Assembly: GCA_003513495.1 (NCBI GenBank)
Contig: DOPM01000057.1
Span: 62,001-126,000 of the forward strand
DNA: 64,000 nt
Direction: 5' to 3'
DNA from: Desulfosporosinus sp.
GTDB taxonomy: Bacteria; Bacillota; Desulfitobacteriia; Desulfitobacteriales; Desulfitobacteriaceae
Shown: one piece after another, positions 9,030 through 18,671 of the stretch
Layout: every line of letters starts with the position of its first letter
Numbering within the stretch: position 1 is the stretch's first letter
Notes under the pieces: model-generated
Database searches by the model: none
What the model was told of the DNA's origin: nothing
Seen by the model: the letters and a program-made list of their open reading frames with translations, nothing else
Made by a program: the position numbers and the translations under genes

Positions 9030-9518
9030 AAATCCTCCCTATAACAATTAAAATGCCCACAAGAGAGATTACCTTATTTTTAGGATTCATTTGATTCCCA
9101 AAAATACGCAGAATACTCCTGTGGGCAGTGATTTTCAACTGACGTATAAAATCACATAACGCTATTGAGAAAAATAAATAGAGTGCAACAGGACATGCCT
9201 GTTACACTCTACAAAACTATACGATAATAATCGCCATAGTTTCAATGTCAGCTTTGTTGACCTTATCGACAAAGGGTGACACTGCTATAACTCAAATGGT
9301 TATTGTAGGACGTAATCTGTAAGGCGTTATCCAAAAACGCAAAGGTTTGCGCTTTCAAAAGGTGCACTTAAAAAAGCAGGTTTAACACCTACGTTTTATA
9401 AAGTAACCTCTCTCAACTGTTTAGTTGAAAATCACCATTACAGACACATTTAACAAAAAAACCATCCTCTCATTTTTAGGTATAATATAGTTTATTACAT
9501 TTCTATGCCAAATGTCAA
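9030..9518. other. Long structured leader upstream of the MutS2-like gene
   Basis: No open reading frame fits this 489-bp gap. On the minus strand it holds a terminator-like hairpin (9180-9210), then a structure closed by TGCCCACA/TGTGGGCA (about 9044-9127) with an inner hairpin. The 13-bp word GTGATTTTCAACT at 9127-9139 recurs inverted at 9423-9435, so the 310-bp middle part is bounded by inverted repeats. It could be a regulatory RNA or a decayed small mobile element. No known riboswitch class was recognised. Confidence 0.5.
9180..9210 (-). terminator. Terminator or attenuator upstream of the MutS2-like gene
   Basis: A 13-bp stem with one G-U pair and a 5-base loop is followed on the minus strand by ATTTATTTTT. 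It lies 309 bp past the DUF1232 gene and about 150 bp before the MutS2-like start, so it could end upstream transcription or act as an attenuator. Confidence 0.65.
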
Positions 9519-9947
9519 TTATTGTTTTTGATCAGGGTTAACACGAGAGGCAGATTCGACTTGTCCTTTCCAGAGCTTATATCGTTCAAGATCAGCACTT
9601 ATTTGGGATATAACAAAGCCGGCTACGGCGGCGTCATCAACCAAGCCTGCAAAAGGGATATAATCGAATACCCCGTCGATGGGGGACACAAAATAGACGA
9701 TGCCAAGGACAATCATGAGAAGCGAGCGTGTAGGCATTTCCTTATAGTTGCCATTTATCCAGTCTTTAAACACTCCGAATAAAAGCTGGAATTTCTCCCA
9801 TGCTTCACCTAGTGCACCTCGCTTTGTGTTAGCCTTTCTCAGAGCTTCATTAAGAAGACCTATAGATTTTTTCTTATCGTTCATATACTCCTTAGCAATC
9901 TCTTGAAAAGGTCCTAATTTATTATGAGTGAGTTTGTTTATGTCCAT
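9519..9947 (-). CDS. DUF1232 (YkvA-like) membrane-associated protein
   Basis: This 142-residue protein carries the DUF1232 core, with a hydrophobic segment followed by SPIDGVFDYIPFAGLVDDA, where the SPxDxxPDxIPxxGxxDD pattern is characteristic. Family members are small membrane-associated proteins of unknown molecular role. The charged N-terminal half (about 1-70) is extra to the domain. GGAGAGG lies a few bases upstream of ATG at 9947. The next minus-strand gene is nearly 500 bp away, so it is probably monocistronic. Confidence 0.85.
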   Translation of the reverse strand: MDINKLTHNKLGPFQEIAKEYMNDKKKSIGLLNEALRKANTKRGALGEAWEKFQLLFGVFKDWINGNYKEMPTRSLLMIVLGIVYFVSPIDGVFDYIPFAGLVDDAAVAGFVISQISADLERYKLWKGQVESASRVNPDQKQ

Positions 9948-10113
9948 TTTAGTTTCCTCTCCTTTTATTCGAACTATAGGCGAAAGTGCATGTTAATTTA
10001 TATATTCTAATCTCTATTAGCTTACCCTTTATAACGATTTCTAAATTTCGCTACATAAAAACATATTTTTTCGGAGATATTAGACTAGGAATTTACTTTA
10101 AGGAGGGCTACAG

Positions 10114-10287
10114 ATGCCAGAAAGAGTTAACAAAATGTCTCAGCCAAACAATGGGATTAAATGCGTAGTTAATACCTGCCATTATTATGGTTCCGGAGAT
10201 CACTGCTATGCAGAGAAAATCGAAGTCCAATCTCCTAATGCTAGTACCACTGAAATGACAGACTGTGCAACGTTTCTTCCTGAATAA
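10114..10287 (+). CDS. DUF1540 cysteine-rich mini-protein
   Basis: The 57-residue protein starts with ATG at 10114 behind a strong AAGGAGGG site. It has the DUF1540 pattern: C17 and C22 separated by four residues, then C31 near GDHCYAEKIEV and a final C51 in DCATFLPE. Such proteins are common in spore-forming Firmicutes and probably bind a metal through the four cysteines; their function is unknown. It is one of the few plus-strand genes here and is followed by a terminator at 10325-10356. Confidence 0.85.
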   Translation: MPERVNKMSQPNNGIKCVVNTCHYYGSGDHCYAEKIEVQSPNASTTEMTDCATFLPE

Positions 10288-10324
10288 AAAATAACATTCT
10301 TATCTAAATCTTTAAGCAAGAAAT

Positions 10325-10356
10325 AAAGGCTTGTCTATTTATTAGGCAAGCCTTTT
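10325..10356 (+). terminator. Terminator of the DUF1540 gene
   Basis: A 13-bp stem with one mismatch and a short AT loop is followed by TTTT on the plus strand, 37 bp after the stop codon. The inverted form could also serve the convergent DUF502 gene. Confidence 0.85.
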
Positions 10357-10417
10357 AGATGTGACCTCTTCCCTATTATCTCTAACACTATGTTTTCGTC
10401 CATCTATCGTTCAGAGT

Positions 10418-10990
10418 TTAGTCTACACCGGCTTTTTTACTTAAAAGCCCCGCAGAGGCTATAAACTTCAAGGCTTCTTCAGAGGAGACATCCAGAAGTT
10501 GAACCTGATCTTTGGGCACAACAATCAGATTCCCGGCCCATTGCATTGACTGCATTAAGTAGACCGCCACATAGTCTTTAGGAATAAATGCGCTTTCTTC
10601 ATCATTTGTAAGAAATCCTAAGAGTTTAAGTTCATTAGACATATGAACCATGACTAAACGGGAAAAGCCTTTTTTATTTGCAGAAAAGGAATTAACAGTG
10701 TCTTTTATAACTCCATAAATAGTACCAAGTAAGGGAACTTTAATGAGAACTTTATCCAAGTAATCTAATAAGCGATTCGTAAGCCAGTTTGAGGCCAGTA
10801 AACCCACTAGAAAAATTGCAGTAAGTGTTACGATCACTCCAAATCCGGGAAAATATAGTCCTGCCTTCTCTAGTACACCCTTAAATAATCCATCCGTTAC
10901 TAAAAACATTTTATAGAGAATATAGAAGGTTAGTGCTATAGGAGCTATTACAAGTAAGCCTTTTAGGAAAATTCCGATAAAGTGTTTCAA
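10418..10990 (-). CDS. DUF502 family membrane protein
   Basis: The protein matches the DUF502 family: a first membrane helix (FLKGLLVIAPIALTFYILY), a second helix around GFGVIVTLTAIFLVGLLAS, and the typical segment VPLLGTIYGVIKDTVNSF. The C-terminal half is cytosolic with the VVPKDQVQLLD-type end. TTG at 10990 is preferred because GGAGAG lies five bases upstream; the frame remains open to another TTG at 11044 with a weaker site. It follows the amylase gene by about 115 bp in the same direction. The molecular role of the family is not established. Confidence 0.8.
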   Translation of the reverse strand: MKHFIGIFLKGLLVIAPIALTFYILYKMFLVTDGLFKGVLEKAGLYFPGFGVIVTLTAIFLVGLLASNWLTNRLLDYLDKVLIKVPLLGTIYGVIKDTVNSFSANKKGFSRLVMVHMSNELKLLGFLTNDEESAFIPKDYVAVYLMQSMQWAGNLIVVPKDQVQLLDVSSEEALKFIASAGLLSKKAGVD

Positions 10991-11104
10991 ATTCTTCTCT
11001 CCATTTTTCCATACTATCTTTACTAGTATGTTAAATTTATGCAATTAAATCCTACTACACATTATTCTATGAAATACCTTTAATGTCAAATTTCAGTTGT
11101 CACT

Positions 11105-14100
11105 TTATCTCTTAGCTTTTTCCGCTAAGGTTCGCAGCCAAATCTTTAGTTCACCGCTATTATATTCTTTAGCCATCTGCCACTTCCAATTTCCATAGAT
11201 CGTTCCTGGTACATTCATACGGGCATCTTCACCCAGGCCCAAAATATCTTGCATTGGTAAGATAACCCACACCGCTTGACTCAGATAGACCTCCTCAATG
11301 GACCGTCTGCAGGCTTGTCGGATAACTTGTTGGTCGATTGTTTGATTCTGCAAGTGAGTTCTGTCAAACTTGCCTTCACCTGAGGAATTCTTCTTCTCAT
11401 ACCAGCCTAACAAGGTATTATTATCATGGGTACCTGTATAGTAAACGAAATTTGTCTCCGTTTTTGATACTTCTTTGAGTGGAGTAAACTGAAGGACCTT
11501 AATTCCGGGAAAGCCAAACAATTGTTTGAGAATATTAACCTCAGTAGTTATAACCCCCAAGTCTTCAACAATAAATGGACAGTTCCTAAAGATGGTAAAA
11601 ATACTTTCAAAAAAACGTTTCCCCGGTCCTTTGATCCAACGTCCCTTTTCTGCTGTCTCTTCACTAGTATCCACCGCCCAAAAAGCTTCAAAACCACGAA
11701 AATGATCCAAGCGAATGTAGTCAAATTGCTCTTGCCCTAACTTTAAGCGCATTTTCCACCAAGCATACTCCGTTATTTCATGAGCACCCCAATTATAAAC
11801 TGGGTTCCCCCATAATTGTCCTGTCTCGCTGAAATAGTCGGGAGGTACCCCTGCGGTTTTAGCAATTCTCCCCTGTTCATCGAGTATGAACAGCTTGCGA
11901 TTAACCCAAACATCGCAACTATCAGCAGCTACAAAATGAGGTATGTCCCCAATCATTTTAATACCCTTACTCTTAGCGTAAGTTTTAAGCTTATCCCATT
12001 GATAAAAGAACGTATATTGAATAAATTCTATAAATCCGATCTCTTCACAGAGCAGCAAAGAATACTTAGCTAAGGCCTCGGTTTCGCGCAAAGCAATCTC
12101 CGAGTCCCATTCAAACCAGGGGGTATTATTGAAATGAACCTTTAGTGCACGAAAATGAGCATAATCCTCAATCCACTCTTGATGTTTCCTTTTAAACTTC
12201 GCATAGTTTTCTCGCGATAAATAGTCTGAGTCTTTAGGAAATAGATGTTCCGAACTTTCATAGATTGAAGAATTGTCTCTGTTTGTAATTTGCTCTAAAA
12301 ATATTCGGTAAGCTTCTTTGAGTAAAGAGCTCTTTAATTCTTTAAGCGCTTCGTTTAATAAACTTTCTCTGAGTCCAATTTCTATTAAATGATTGTATTT
12401 ATCTCGAGTCTCAGTTAGATCTAAGAGACCCTCCTGAATCAAATGATCAAGACTGATAAACATCGAGTTTCCTGCTAACACTGACTCACTTTGATAAGGA
12501 CAATCCCCTACTCCCGCAGGATTTAGTGGTAGGATCTGCCACATTGATTGCCCTGATTCTGCTAAGAAATCGACAAAGTCATAGGCTTCTTTTCCTAAAT
12601 CCCCCAACCCCCAATCAGAGGGCAAGGAACTTATATGTAATAAAACTCCACATGAAGGTTGAAGCTGCAGATCCTGAGGCGGATTCTTTTTGATAAGCAG
12701 CGCCCTTCCATTTAGAGCATTGATAGGCAAAGCACGAAGCGTTTCCGCATCGAGCTCTTCGCCATCGATTAAGTCAATAACAAACGTAGAAGACGGAAGT
12801 TTAAGTCTTTGACTGAGGTCAACGGTTTTTGATTCCTCTCGATGGCGATTAATAAGGACACAAATCTCTTCATCATCCCCTACACGCTTAAAAGCATAAA
12901 CATCAGCATCCAAAGATAGTGATTTAAAATCACCCGTTTGGAGCACCTCATATTCTGCATGCATGCGCAGTAATCGCCGATACCAAGCAATAATTTCATT
13001 ATCTTCCCTGCCCCAGGGATAGGTTCCCCGGTTATATGGATCGGCGTATCCTTCCACACCTGCTTCATCTCCATAATATATACTTGGAACTCCAGGAAAG
13101 GTCATTTGAACTAAACTTAAGAGTTTGAGCCTCTGGACAGCTAATTGCCGTGCAGTTGATGAAAGCCTAAAGGTCCTCTGCTCTGACTTTGTCAAGCTCT
13201 GTTCTGGTGGTGCTTCTCCTAAAAGGGTTAAAATACGTATGGTATCATGACTACCAATCAAGTTCATGGCAGCATAGAAATTTTCTCGTGGATAGTTTTC
13301 GAATAAGCTCATCACTTCTTGATGAAGATCTTTGGAATCACTCTGACCGAGAATAAAACGCAAGAAGCTATCCCGGAAAGGATAGTTCATCGTCCCATCT
13401 AGTTCATCTCCGAGAAAATACTGACGAGGTTTAGCATAGCTAATTTTATTTGAAGCGTCTTCCCACACTTCCCCGATTAACACAGCATCGGGGTTAATGC
13501 CTTTAATGGCTTGCCGAAGTTCCTGAATAAATTCATCAGGGAGTTCATCAGCGACATCTAACCTCCAACCGGCAACACCTAGGCTTTGCCACTTGCGAAT
13601 AACACTATTTTCCGAACCATAAATAAATTGTCTGTAGGAAGCGTCCATTTCATTCACTTCTGGAAGGGCATCAACCCCCCACCAGGATTCATACACGTCA
13701 CGGTTCCCTTTGAATTTGTACCAGGTGAAGTAGGGAGAATCTGTCGATTGATAGGCACCGACGCCTGGATAGTTGCCGTATTTATTGAAATAGATACTAT
13801 CACTACCTGTATGACTAAAGACCCCATCAAGAATAATAGCAATTCCATATTGTTTCGCTGTATTGAGCAAGTCTTTGAACACTAAATCGTTTCCATACAT
13901 CGGATCGATATTGAGATAATTAGCTGTGTCATATTTATGATTACTAGAGGCTTCAAAAATAGGGTTAAAGTAAAGAATACTAATCCCTAATTCTTGAAAG
14001 TAGGGCAACTTTTCAAGGATTCCTTGCAGGTTGCCTCCAAAAAAGTCCCAATCAGTTACTCTGCCCTGTTCGTCCTTAATATAGATTGGTTGATCAGACC

Positions 14101-14638
14101 AATTGGCATGCAGCAGAGCATTCCTTTTGGGGCAGTCGTTGAACCTGGTTTGGTGAGGATTAAAAAACCTATCCACAAAAACCTGATACATTACCCCTCG
14201 CTTATACCACTCAGGGACTTCAATCGGCTTATGAACTGTAATTTGATAGGCCGGTGGTTCTTGTTCCCAGAGACTTCCTTCCCCACCCAGACTATTTAGG
14301 TTATTTCCATAATAATAGGTTCGAGAGCCTGTTTTAATAATAAAGTAGTACCAGATTAGTCCAGGGGTGTAGGGCACTCTATACTCAACCTCATAGGTTT
14401 CTTCCTCATTAGAATCTTCCACTAATTCAGAAGCAGATTTATGGATACTCTTCTCGACAGTTTGATACATCAGATTAGTAATTTCATGGTCTGTTTCCCA
14501 GAGCCGAAGAATGCAAGCTTCGATAGGTTCTGGGGAAAAGGTGCTTAAGCGAATGGTGACTCGCTGACCACAATTAACTGCACCAAAGGGTTTACGGTAA
14601 AACAAATCATGAGAATTATGATATGCCTTAAATTCCAT
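11105..14638 (-). CDS. Fused alpha-amylase/neopullulanase and 4-alpha-glucanotransferase
   Basis: This 1177-residue protein joins two glycogen-degrading enzymes. Residues 1-150 form a beta-sandwich like the N-terminal domain of neopullulanases. Residues about 150-640 are a GH13 barrel with nucleophile D361 (GWRLDVA), acid/base E390 (IGEVWED) and D465 (GSHDT). From about residue 660 to the end is a complete GH77 MalQ domain with nucleophile D978 in IRLDHFRG and GTHDNNT near the end. The fusion would trim branches and disproportionate malto-oligosaccharides. It lies 194 bp downstream of glgA, with an intergenic repeat between, and probably serves glycogen mobilisation together with GlgP. AGGTGA precedes the ATG. 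Confidence 0.92.
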   Translation of the reverse strand: MEFKAYHNSHDLFYRKPFGAVNCGQRVTIRLSTFSPEPIEACILRLWETDHEITNLMYQTVEKSIHKSASELVEDSNEEETYEVEYRVPYTPGLIWYYFIIKTGSRTYYYGNNLNSLGGEGSLWEQEPPAYQITVHKPIEVPEWYKRGVMYQVFVDRFFNPHQTRFNDCPKRNALLHANWSDQPIYIKDEQGRVTDWDFFGGNLQGILEKLPYFQELGISILYFNPIFEASSNHKYDTANYLNIDPMYGNDLVFKDLLNTAKQYGIAIILDGVFSHTGSDSIYFNKYGNYPGVGAYQSTDSPYFTWYKFKGNRDVYESWWGVDALPEVNEMDASYRQFIYGSENSVIRKWQSLGVAGWRLDVADELPDEFIQELRQAIKGINPDAVLIGEVWEDASNKISYAKPRQYFLGDELDGTMNYPFRDSFLRFILGQSDSKDLHQEVMSLFENYPRENFYAAMNLIGSHDTIRILTLLGEAPPEQSLTKSEQRTFRLSSTARQLAVQRLKLLSLVQMTFPGVPSIYYGDEAGVEGYADPYNRGTYPWGREDNEIIAWYRRLLRMHAEYEVLQTGDFKSLSLDADVYAFKRVGDDEEICVLINRHREESKTVDLSQRLKLPSSTFVIDLIDGEELDAETLRALPINALNGRALLIKKNPPQDLQLQPSCGVLLHISSLPSDWGLGDLGKEAYDFVDFLAESGQSMWQILPLNPAGVGDCPYQSESVLAGNSMFISLDHLIQEGLLDLTETRDKYNHLIEIGLRESLLNEALKELKSSLLKEAYRIFLEQITNRDNSSIYESSEHLFPKDSDYLSRENYAKFKRKHQEWIEDYAHFRALKVHFNNTPWFEWDSEIALRETEALAKYSLLLCEEIGFIEFIQYTFFYQWDKLKTYAKSKGIKMIGDIPHFVAADSCDVWVNRKLFILDEQGRIAKTAGVPPDYFSETGQLWGNPVYNWGAHEITEYAWWKMRLKLGQEQFDYIRLDHFRGFEAFWAVDTSEETAEKGRWIKGPGKRFFESIFTIFRNCPFIVEDLGVITTEVNILKQLFGFPGIKVLQFTPLKEVSKTETNFVYYTGTHDNNTLLGWYEKKNSSGEGKFDRTHLQNQTIDQQVIRQACRRSIEEVYLSQAVWVILPMQDILGLGEDARMNVPGTIYGNWKWQMAKEYNSGELKIWLRTLAEKAKR

Positions 14639-14732
14639 ACTTTATCACCTATACCTCGTCATTTTTACGGTCGAAGACTCCCACTCCTTGTATATCACAA
14701 GAACCATCCCCCTGTCATGCCCACTTTTTGTG

Positions 14733-14802
14733 TGTCATCCTGAGCGTCAGCGAAGGATCTTGCTGCATTGGGGGAAGATCCTTCAGTGCGCTCAGGATGA
14801 CA
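14733..14802. repeat. Palindromic intergenic repeat, copy 1
   Basis: Imperfect palindrome beginning TGTCATCCTGAGCG and ending with its complement. It is the most diverged of the copies sharing the core AGCGAAGGATCT, with a different centre from copies 2, 3 and 5. Confidence 0.8.
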
Positions 14803-14832
14803 ATTGGGTAGGTGGCTATGACGATTGGGGCG

Positions 14833-16272
14833 TTAGGAAATGTGCAATAGGGACTTATAGATTTCGACGTAAGCTTCGGCTGATCGGTTCCAACTGAAGT
14901 CACGCTCCATGCCCCTTAGACGTATATTGTTCCAGATAGACTTGTTTTCTTGATAGATACTTAAGGCACGTTGTACTGTAAATAGTAATTCATGGGCGTT
15001 ATAATTCATGAAGCAAAATCCATTTCCTGTTCCAGTAATATCGTTATACGCAAAAACTGTATCCTTTAATCCTCCGGTTTCACGTACAATTGGTACGGTA
15101 CCATAACGCATAGCTATCATTTGCGCTATACCGCAGGGTTCAAATCGTGAGGGCATAAGAAACATATCCGCTCCAGCATAGATTTGATGGGCTAGTTGAT
15201 CGGAAAATTCCAATCGTATAGCAAGTTTCTCTGGATAGTTTGAAGCATAAGATTTTAACATTTCTTCGTATTTATGTTCCCCTGTACCCAAGATTACCAT
15301 TTGAATGTCCAGTTCCAGTAGTTCCTCAAGAACATGGGCCAAGAGATCCAAGCCTTTTTGGTCGACGAGTCGGCTTACCATCCCTAGTACAGCACTATCT
15401 TCTCTAACCGGCAGTCCCATAAGAGTTTGGATATGTTTTTTGTTTTCTTTCTTAGCAACATCCAAGTCATGAAAAGGCATTACAAGATGAGAATCATTCA
15501 ATGGATTATAGGCCTCATAGTCAATGCCGTTCAGAATACCTGTTAGGAATTCTCTTCGTTTTCTTAACAGACCATCCAGGTTTTCCCCATAAAAAGGATT
15601 TTGAATTTCCTCAGCATAGGTCGGGCTTACCGTCGTAATCTGATCTGCATACAATAGCGCACCCTTCATGAAATTGATCGCCCCATGAAATTCTAAGCCA
15701 TTTTCCTTATAAAAGTCCATTCCAAGTCCTACAACATCTCCCAGTACATCCTTAGGAAAAACCCCCTGATATTTCAGGTTATGAATCGTAAAGACTGTTT
15801 TTATGGGATAGTAGAGGGGCTGCCGATTATAGAACTCTTTCAGCATAAGCGGAATTAATGCTGTATGCCAATCATGGCAATGCAGGATATCAGGTTTAAA
15901 CCCTGGGATGTGTATTAAGCTCTCAAGAGCAGCCCGTGAGAAAAAGGCAAATCGCTCTGCATCGTCATATTCTCCATAGACTTGAGGGCGTGTAAAGTAG
16001 TACTCGTTGTCAATAAAATAGTAAGGAACTCCATTGTAGACCATCTCCTCCAGGCCGCAGTATTGTTTACGCCAAGCGACCGGGACATCAAAATGAGCAA
16101 GATGATTGAACTCCTTTTTAAATTCTGCGGAGATATTACTATACTTCGGCATAATAACCCGTACATCAATACCCTGTTTATGCAAGAAAGCTGGTAATGA
16201 ACCAGCAACTTCTCCTAAACCACCGGTTTTAGCAAACGGATCTGCTTCTGCAGTTACAAAAACCAGTTGCAT
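14833..16272 (-). CDS. glgA: Glycogen synthase (ADP-glucose)
   Basis: The 479-residue GT5 enzyme transfers glucose from ADP-glucose to the non-reducing end of glycogen. The N-terminal KTGGLGEVAGSLP motif (residues 15-27) binds ADP-glucose, and the C-terminal domain has PSRFEPCGIAQMIAMRYG with the catalytic glutamate and RETGGLKDTV. Length is normal for the family. It starts 13 bp after glgD's stop codon with a clear GGTGGGAG site, so it is translated from the glycogen operon. It ends before the intergenic repeat that separates it from the amylase-MalQ gene. Confidence 0.97.
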   Translation of the reverse strand: MQLVFVTAEADPFAKTGGLGEVAGSLPAFLHKQGIDVRVIMPKYSNISAEFKKEFNHLAHFDVPVAWRKQYCGLEEMVYNGVPYYFIDNEYYFTRPQVYGEYDDAERFAFFSRAALESLIHIPGFKPDILHCHDWHTALIPLMLKEFYNRQPLYYPIKTVFTIHNLKYQGVFPKDVLGDVVGLGMDFYKENGLEFHGAINFMKGALLYADQITTVSPTYAEEIQNPFYGENLDGLLRKRREFLTGILNGIDYEAYNPLNDSHLVMPFHDLDVAKKENKKHIQTLMGLPVREDSAVLGMVSRLVDQKGLDLLAHVLEELLELDIQMVILGTGEHKYEEMLKSYASNYPEKLAIRLEFSDQLAHQIYAGADMFLMPSRFEPCGIAQMIAMRYGTVPIVRETGGLKDTVFAYNDITGTGNGFCFMNYNAHELLFTVQRALSIYQENKSIWNNIRLRGMERDFSWNRSAEAYVEIYKSLLHIS

Positions 16273-16285
16273 ACTCTCCCACCTT

Positions 16286-17410
16286 TCAGATCACTGTTTT
16301 TTTGAGAATCACCAAAGGGTGAGACTCACTTCCTTTTAAGACATTTTCTCCATGGACTCTTACTGATTTATCAAGAATTGTAAAGTTTGTTTGTGCATTG
16401 GCATAAATATGACATTTCGGCATGATGATACTATTTTGAATTCTACATCCTTGCTCAAGAATTACCCCACGAAAAACAATGGAGTTTATGACTTCTCCTG
16501 CTATGGTACATCCACTGGCAATCAAAGAATTCTGTACCTTTGCCTTAGATGTGTATTTAGTAGGGGGATTGTCCACAATTTTAGTATGGGTGCGATCCAC
16601 ACCCAACCATAATTGTTCACGAACGTTTAAGTTTAATAGATCCATACTTCGGTCATAGTAATCCTTTATCGTACGAATTGTACTTATTAGTGAACTTGTA
16701 GGACTGCCAAAGACTTTGAGAACTCCTCGATTGACAGCAATAATCGTCATTAAGTCTATACACCCAAAAGAACTGTATTTCTTAATAATTTCTAACAATA
16801 GTTCACGACGTATGAGTAAAATATTCACAAATTGAGAAGGGCTAAGGTCATTTCCTTCGACTCCGTTTTTATCTTGAATATTTGAGACTCTTCTATCTTC
16901 GTCTAACTCTAGGAAAATTTCACTATTAGGGTCGTTGTCAGAGTTATTATTATCTTTGTAAATCAGGGTAACATCTGCATGCTTGTCCTTGTGCTCTTCT
17001 AGGGTATCTCTAAAATTTATATTAAAGATTTGATCCCCACTGCTAATGAGCACATTTTCAACAAAATCCTTCTGTAAGTATTCCAAGTTATTCTCTAAGT
17101 CTTTAATGCAAAATGTATGTTTGTTTCCTGTCAAGGCATGCATAACTCCCGGTAAGATAAACAAACCTCCGTCTTTACGTTCTAGAAACCAGTCCTTTCC
17201 AGCCCCTAAATGATCTAAAAGCGGTCGATATTGGTGAGGTGTAACTAATCCAATCGTCCTGATCCCAGAATTGACCATGCTCGATAAGGCAAAATCGAGA
17301 ATACGGTATCTGCCTCCAAAGGGAACAGCCGCTATTGGTCGTTCTAAGGCAAGCCCTTGCAAGTTGTCAGATCCGCTATTAGCAAAAATTATCCCTATAG
17401 CGTTTGACAT
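16286..17410 (-). CDS. glgD: GlgD, regulatory subunit of ADP-glucose pyrophosphorylase
   Basis: This 374-residue nucleotidyltransferase paralogue pairs with GlgC in Firmicutes. The N-terminus reads GIIFANSGSDNLQGLALERP where GlgC has the GGQGSRLGGLTKNRAKP pyrophosphorylase motif, so the catalytic arginine region is lost; in known GlgCD pairs GlgD modulates the catalytic subunit. The C-terminal left-handed beta-helix repeats are present. The ATG at 17410, seven bases after GGGGGA, was chosen over a longer frame to 17449 that would overlap glgC. It sits 19 bp after glgC and 13 bp before glgA. Confidence 0.95.
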   Translation of the reverse strand: MSNAIGIIFANSGSDNLQGLALERPIAAVPFGGRYRILDFALSSMVNSGIRTIGLVTPHQYRPLLDHLGAGKDWFLERKDGGLFILPGVMHALTGNKHTFCIKDLENNLEYLQKDFVENVLISSGDQIFNINFRDTLEEHKDKHADVTLIYKDNNNSDNDPNSEIFLELDEDRRVSNIQDKNGVEGNDLSPSQFVNILLIRRELLLEIIKKYSSFGCIDLMTIIAVNRGVLKVFGSPTSSLISTIRTIKDYYDRSMDLLNLNVREQLWLGVDRTHTKIVDNPPTKYTSKAKVQNSLIASGCTIAGEVINSIVFRGVILEQGCRIQNSIIMPKCHIYANAQTNFTILDKSVRVHGENVLKGSESHPLVILKKTVI

Positions 17411-17429
17411 CAAATTTCCCCCTTTAAAT

Positions 17430-18623
17430 CTACCGACTCCTGTAGACATTCATACCAGCATCTATAACAGTTCCTTCAGGAACCTGATGATAATCTTCGA
17501 TAACTGCTATCCCTTCTTGCGCAGGAGAGATGTTTCCCTCCGCACCAATAATACAGTGACTCATAATCTCCGCATTTTCTCCAAGAATCGTCCGATAAAT
17601 CTTTGATCCTTTGTGCACTTTTACATAAGGTAATACAATTGAATCCTTAATTTCTACCCCTTCACCCACATAAACCCCCGGGGCTAAGATTGAATTAATG
17701 ATGTTCCCATGCACAATGCACCCATTACAAATTAAACTATTCTCGATCTTAGCTGTTTCCCCCACAAAGTGTGGAGGGAAAATATCTTCATTAGAAAAGA
17801 TCCTAAACTTGGGATCAAAAATGTTAAGGAAGTGTCCATCTCTTAAGGACTCCATATTAGCCTGGTAATAGCTTTCAATAGTACCGACGTCTCGCCAATA
17901 CCCATTAAATTTATAGGCATAGACTCGTTTCTTCTGTTTGAGTTGATGGGGAATGATGTTTTTTCCGAAATCGTTTTGCGATAGGTAATCTCCCTTATCG
18001 GCAATTAACGCTTGTTTAAGTGTTGAACCGTTAAAGATATAAACCCCCATCGAGGCCAGATTACTGTCTGGTTCAGCTGGCTTTTCCGTAAATTTAGTAA
18101 TCCTGGCATCTGTATCTATCGTTAAAATCCCAAACCGGGAAGCCTCCTCCCATGGCACTTGAATCGTGGCGAGAGTTATTTCCGATTTCTTCTCTTTATG
18201 GAACCTCAACATATCCGTATAGTCCATTTTATAGACATGATCTCCTGAAAGGATAATCACATATTCCGGATCATAATAATCGATGAACTCGTAATTCTGG
18301 TACACGGCATTAGCTGTTCCGTTATACCAACTTCCTTCAGTTTCTCCGAGAAAAGGGGGAAGGATATGGACTCCGCCAAAAGGGTTATCTAAGTCCCAGG
18401 CTGAACCCAAGCCAATATATGAATTGAGCAGAAATGGCTTATACTGAATGAGAACACCAACTGTGTTAATGTTTGAATTTGTGCAATTACTCAAAGTGAA
18501 GTCTATAATACGATACTTACCACAGAAAGAAACCGCTGGTTTTGCACGATTTTTTGTTAAACCTCCTAATCGACTTCCTTGCCCACCAGCCAATAGCATG
18601 GCAATACATTCCTGCCTTTTCAT
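17430..18623 (-). CDS. glgC: Glucose-1-phosphate adenylyltransferase, catalytic subunit
   Basis: The 397-residue enzyme makes ADP-glucose from glucose-1-phosphate and ATP, the committed step of glycogen synthesis. It has the intact catalytic N-terminal motif GGQGSRLGGLTKNRAKPA (about residues 13-30), the substrate-binding FTEKPAEPDS segment and the C-terminal beta-helix with hexapeptide-type repeats. The start is supported by GGGAGGG seven bases upstream. It follows glgP by 48 bp and precedes glgD by 19 bp in the glycogen operon. Allosteric control by sugar phosphates is expected from the family. Confidence 0.97.
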   Translation of the reverse strand: MKRQECIAMLLAGGQGSRLGGLTKNRAKPAVSFCGKYRIIDFTLSNCTNSNINTVGVLIQYKPFLLNSYIGLGSAWDLDNPFGGVHILPPFLGETEGSWYNGTANAVYQNYEFIDYYDPEYVIILSGDHVYKMDYTDMLRFHKEKKSEITLATIQVPWEEASRFGILTIDTDARITKFTEKPAEPDSNLASMGVYIFNGSTLKQALIADKGDYLSQNDFGKNIIPHQLKQKKRVYAYKFNGYWRDVGTIESYYQANMESLRDGHFLNIFDPKFRIFSNEDIFPPHFVGETAKIENSLICNGCIVHGNIINSILAPGVYVGEGVEIKDSIVLPYVKVHKGSKIYRTILGENAEIMSHCIIGAEGNISPAQEGIAVIEDYHQVPEGTVIDAGMNVYRSR

Positions 18624-18671
18624 ACATTATCCCTCCCCCTTAAGAATCTAGAACTATTAGCTAATAGGTGT

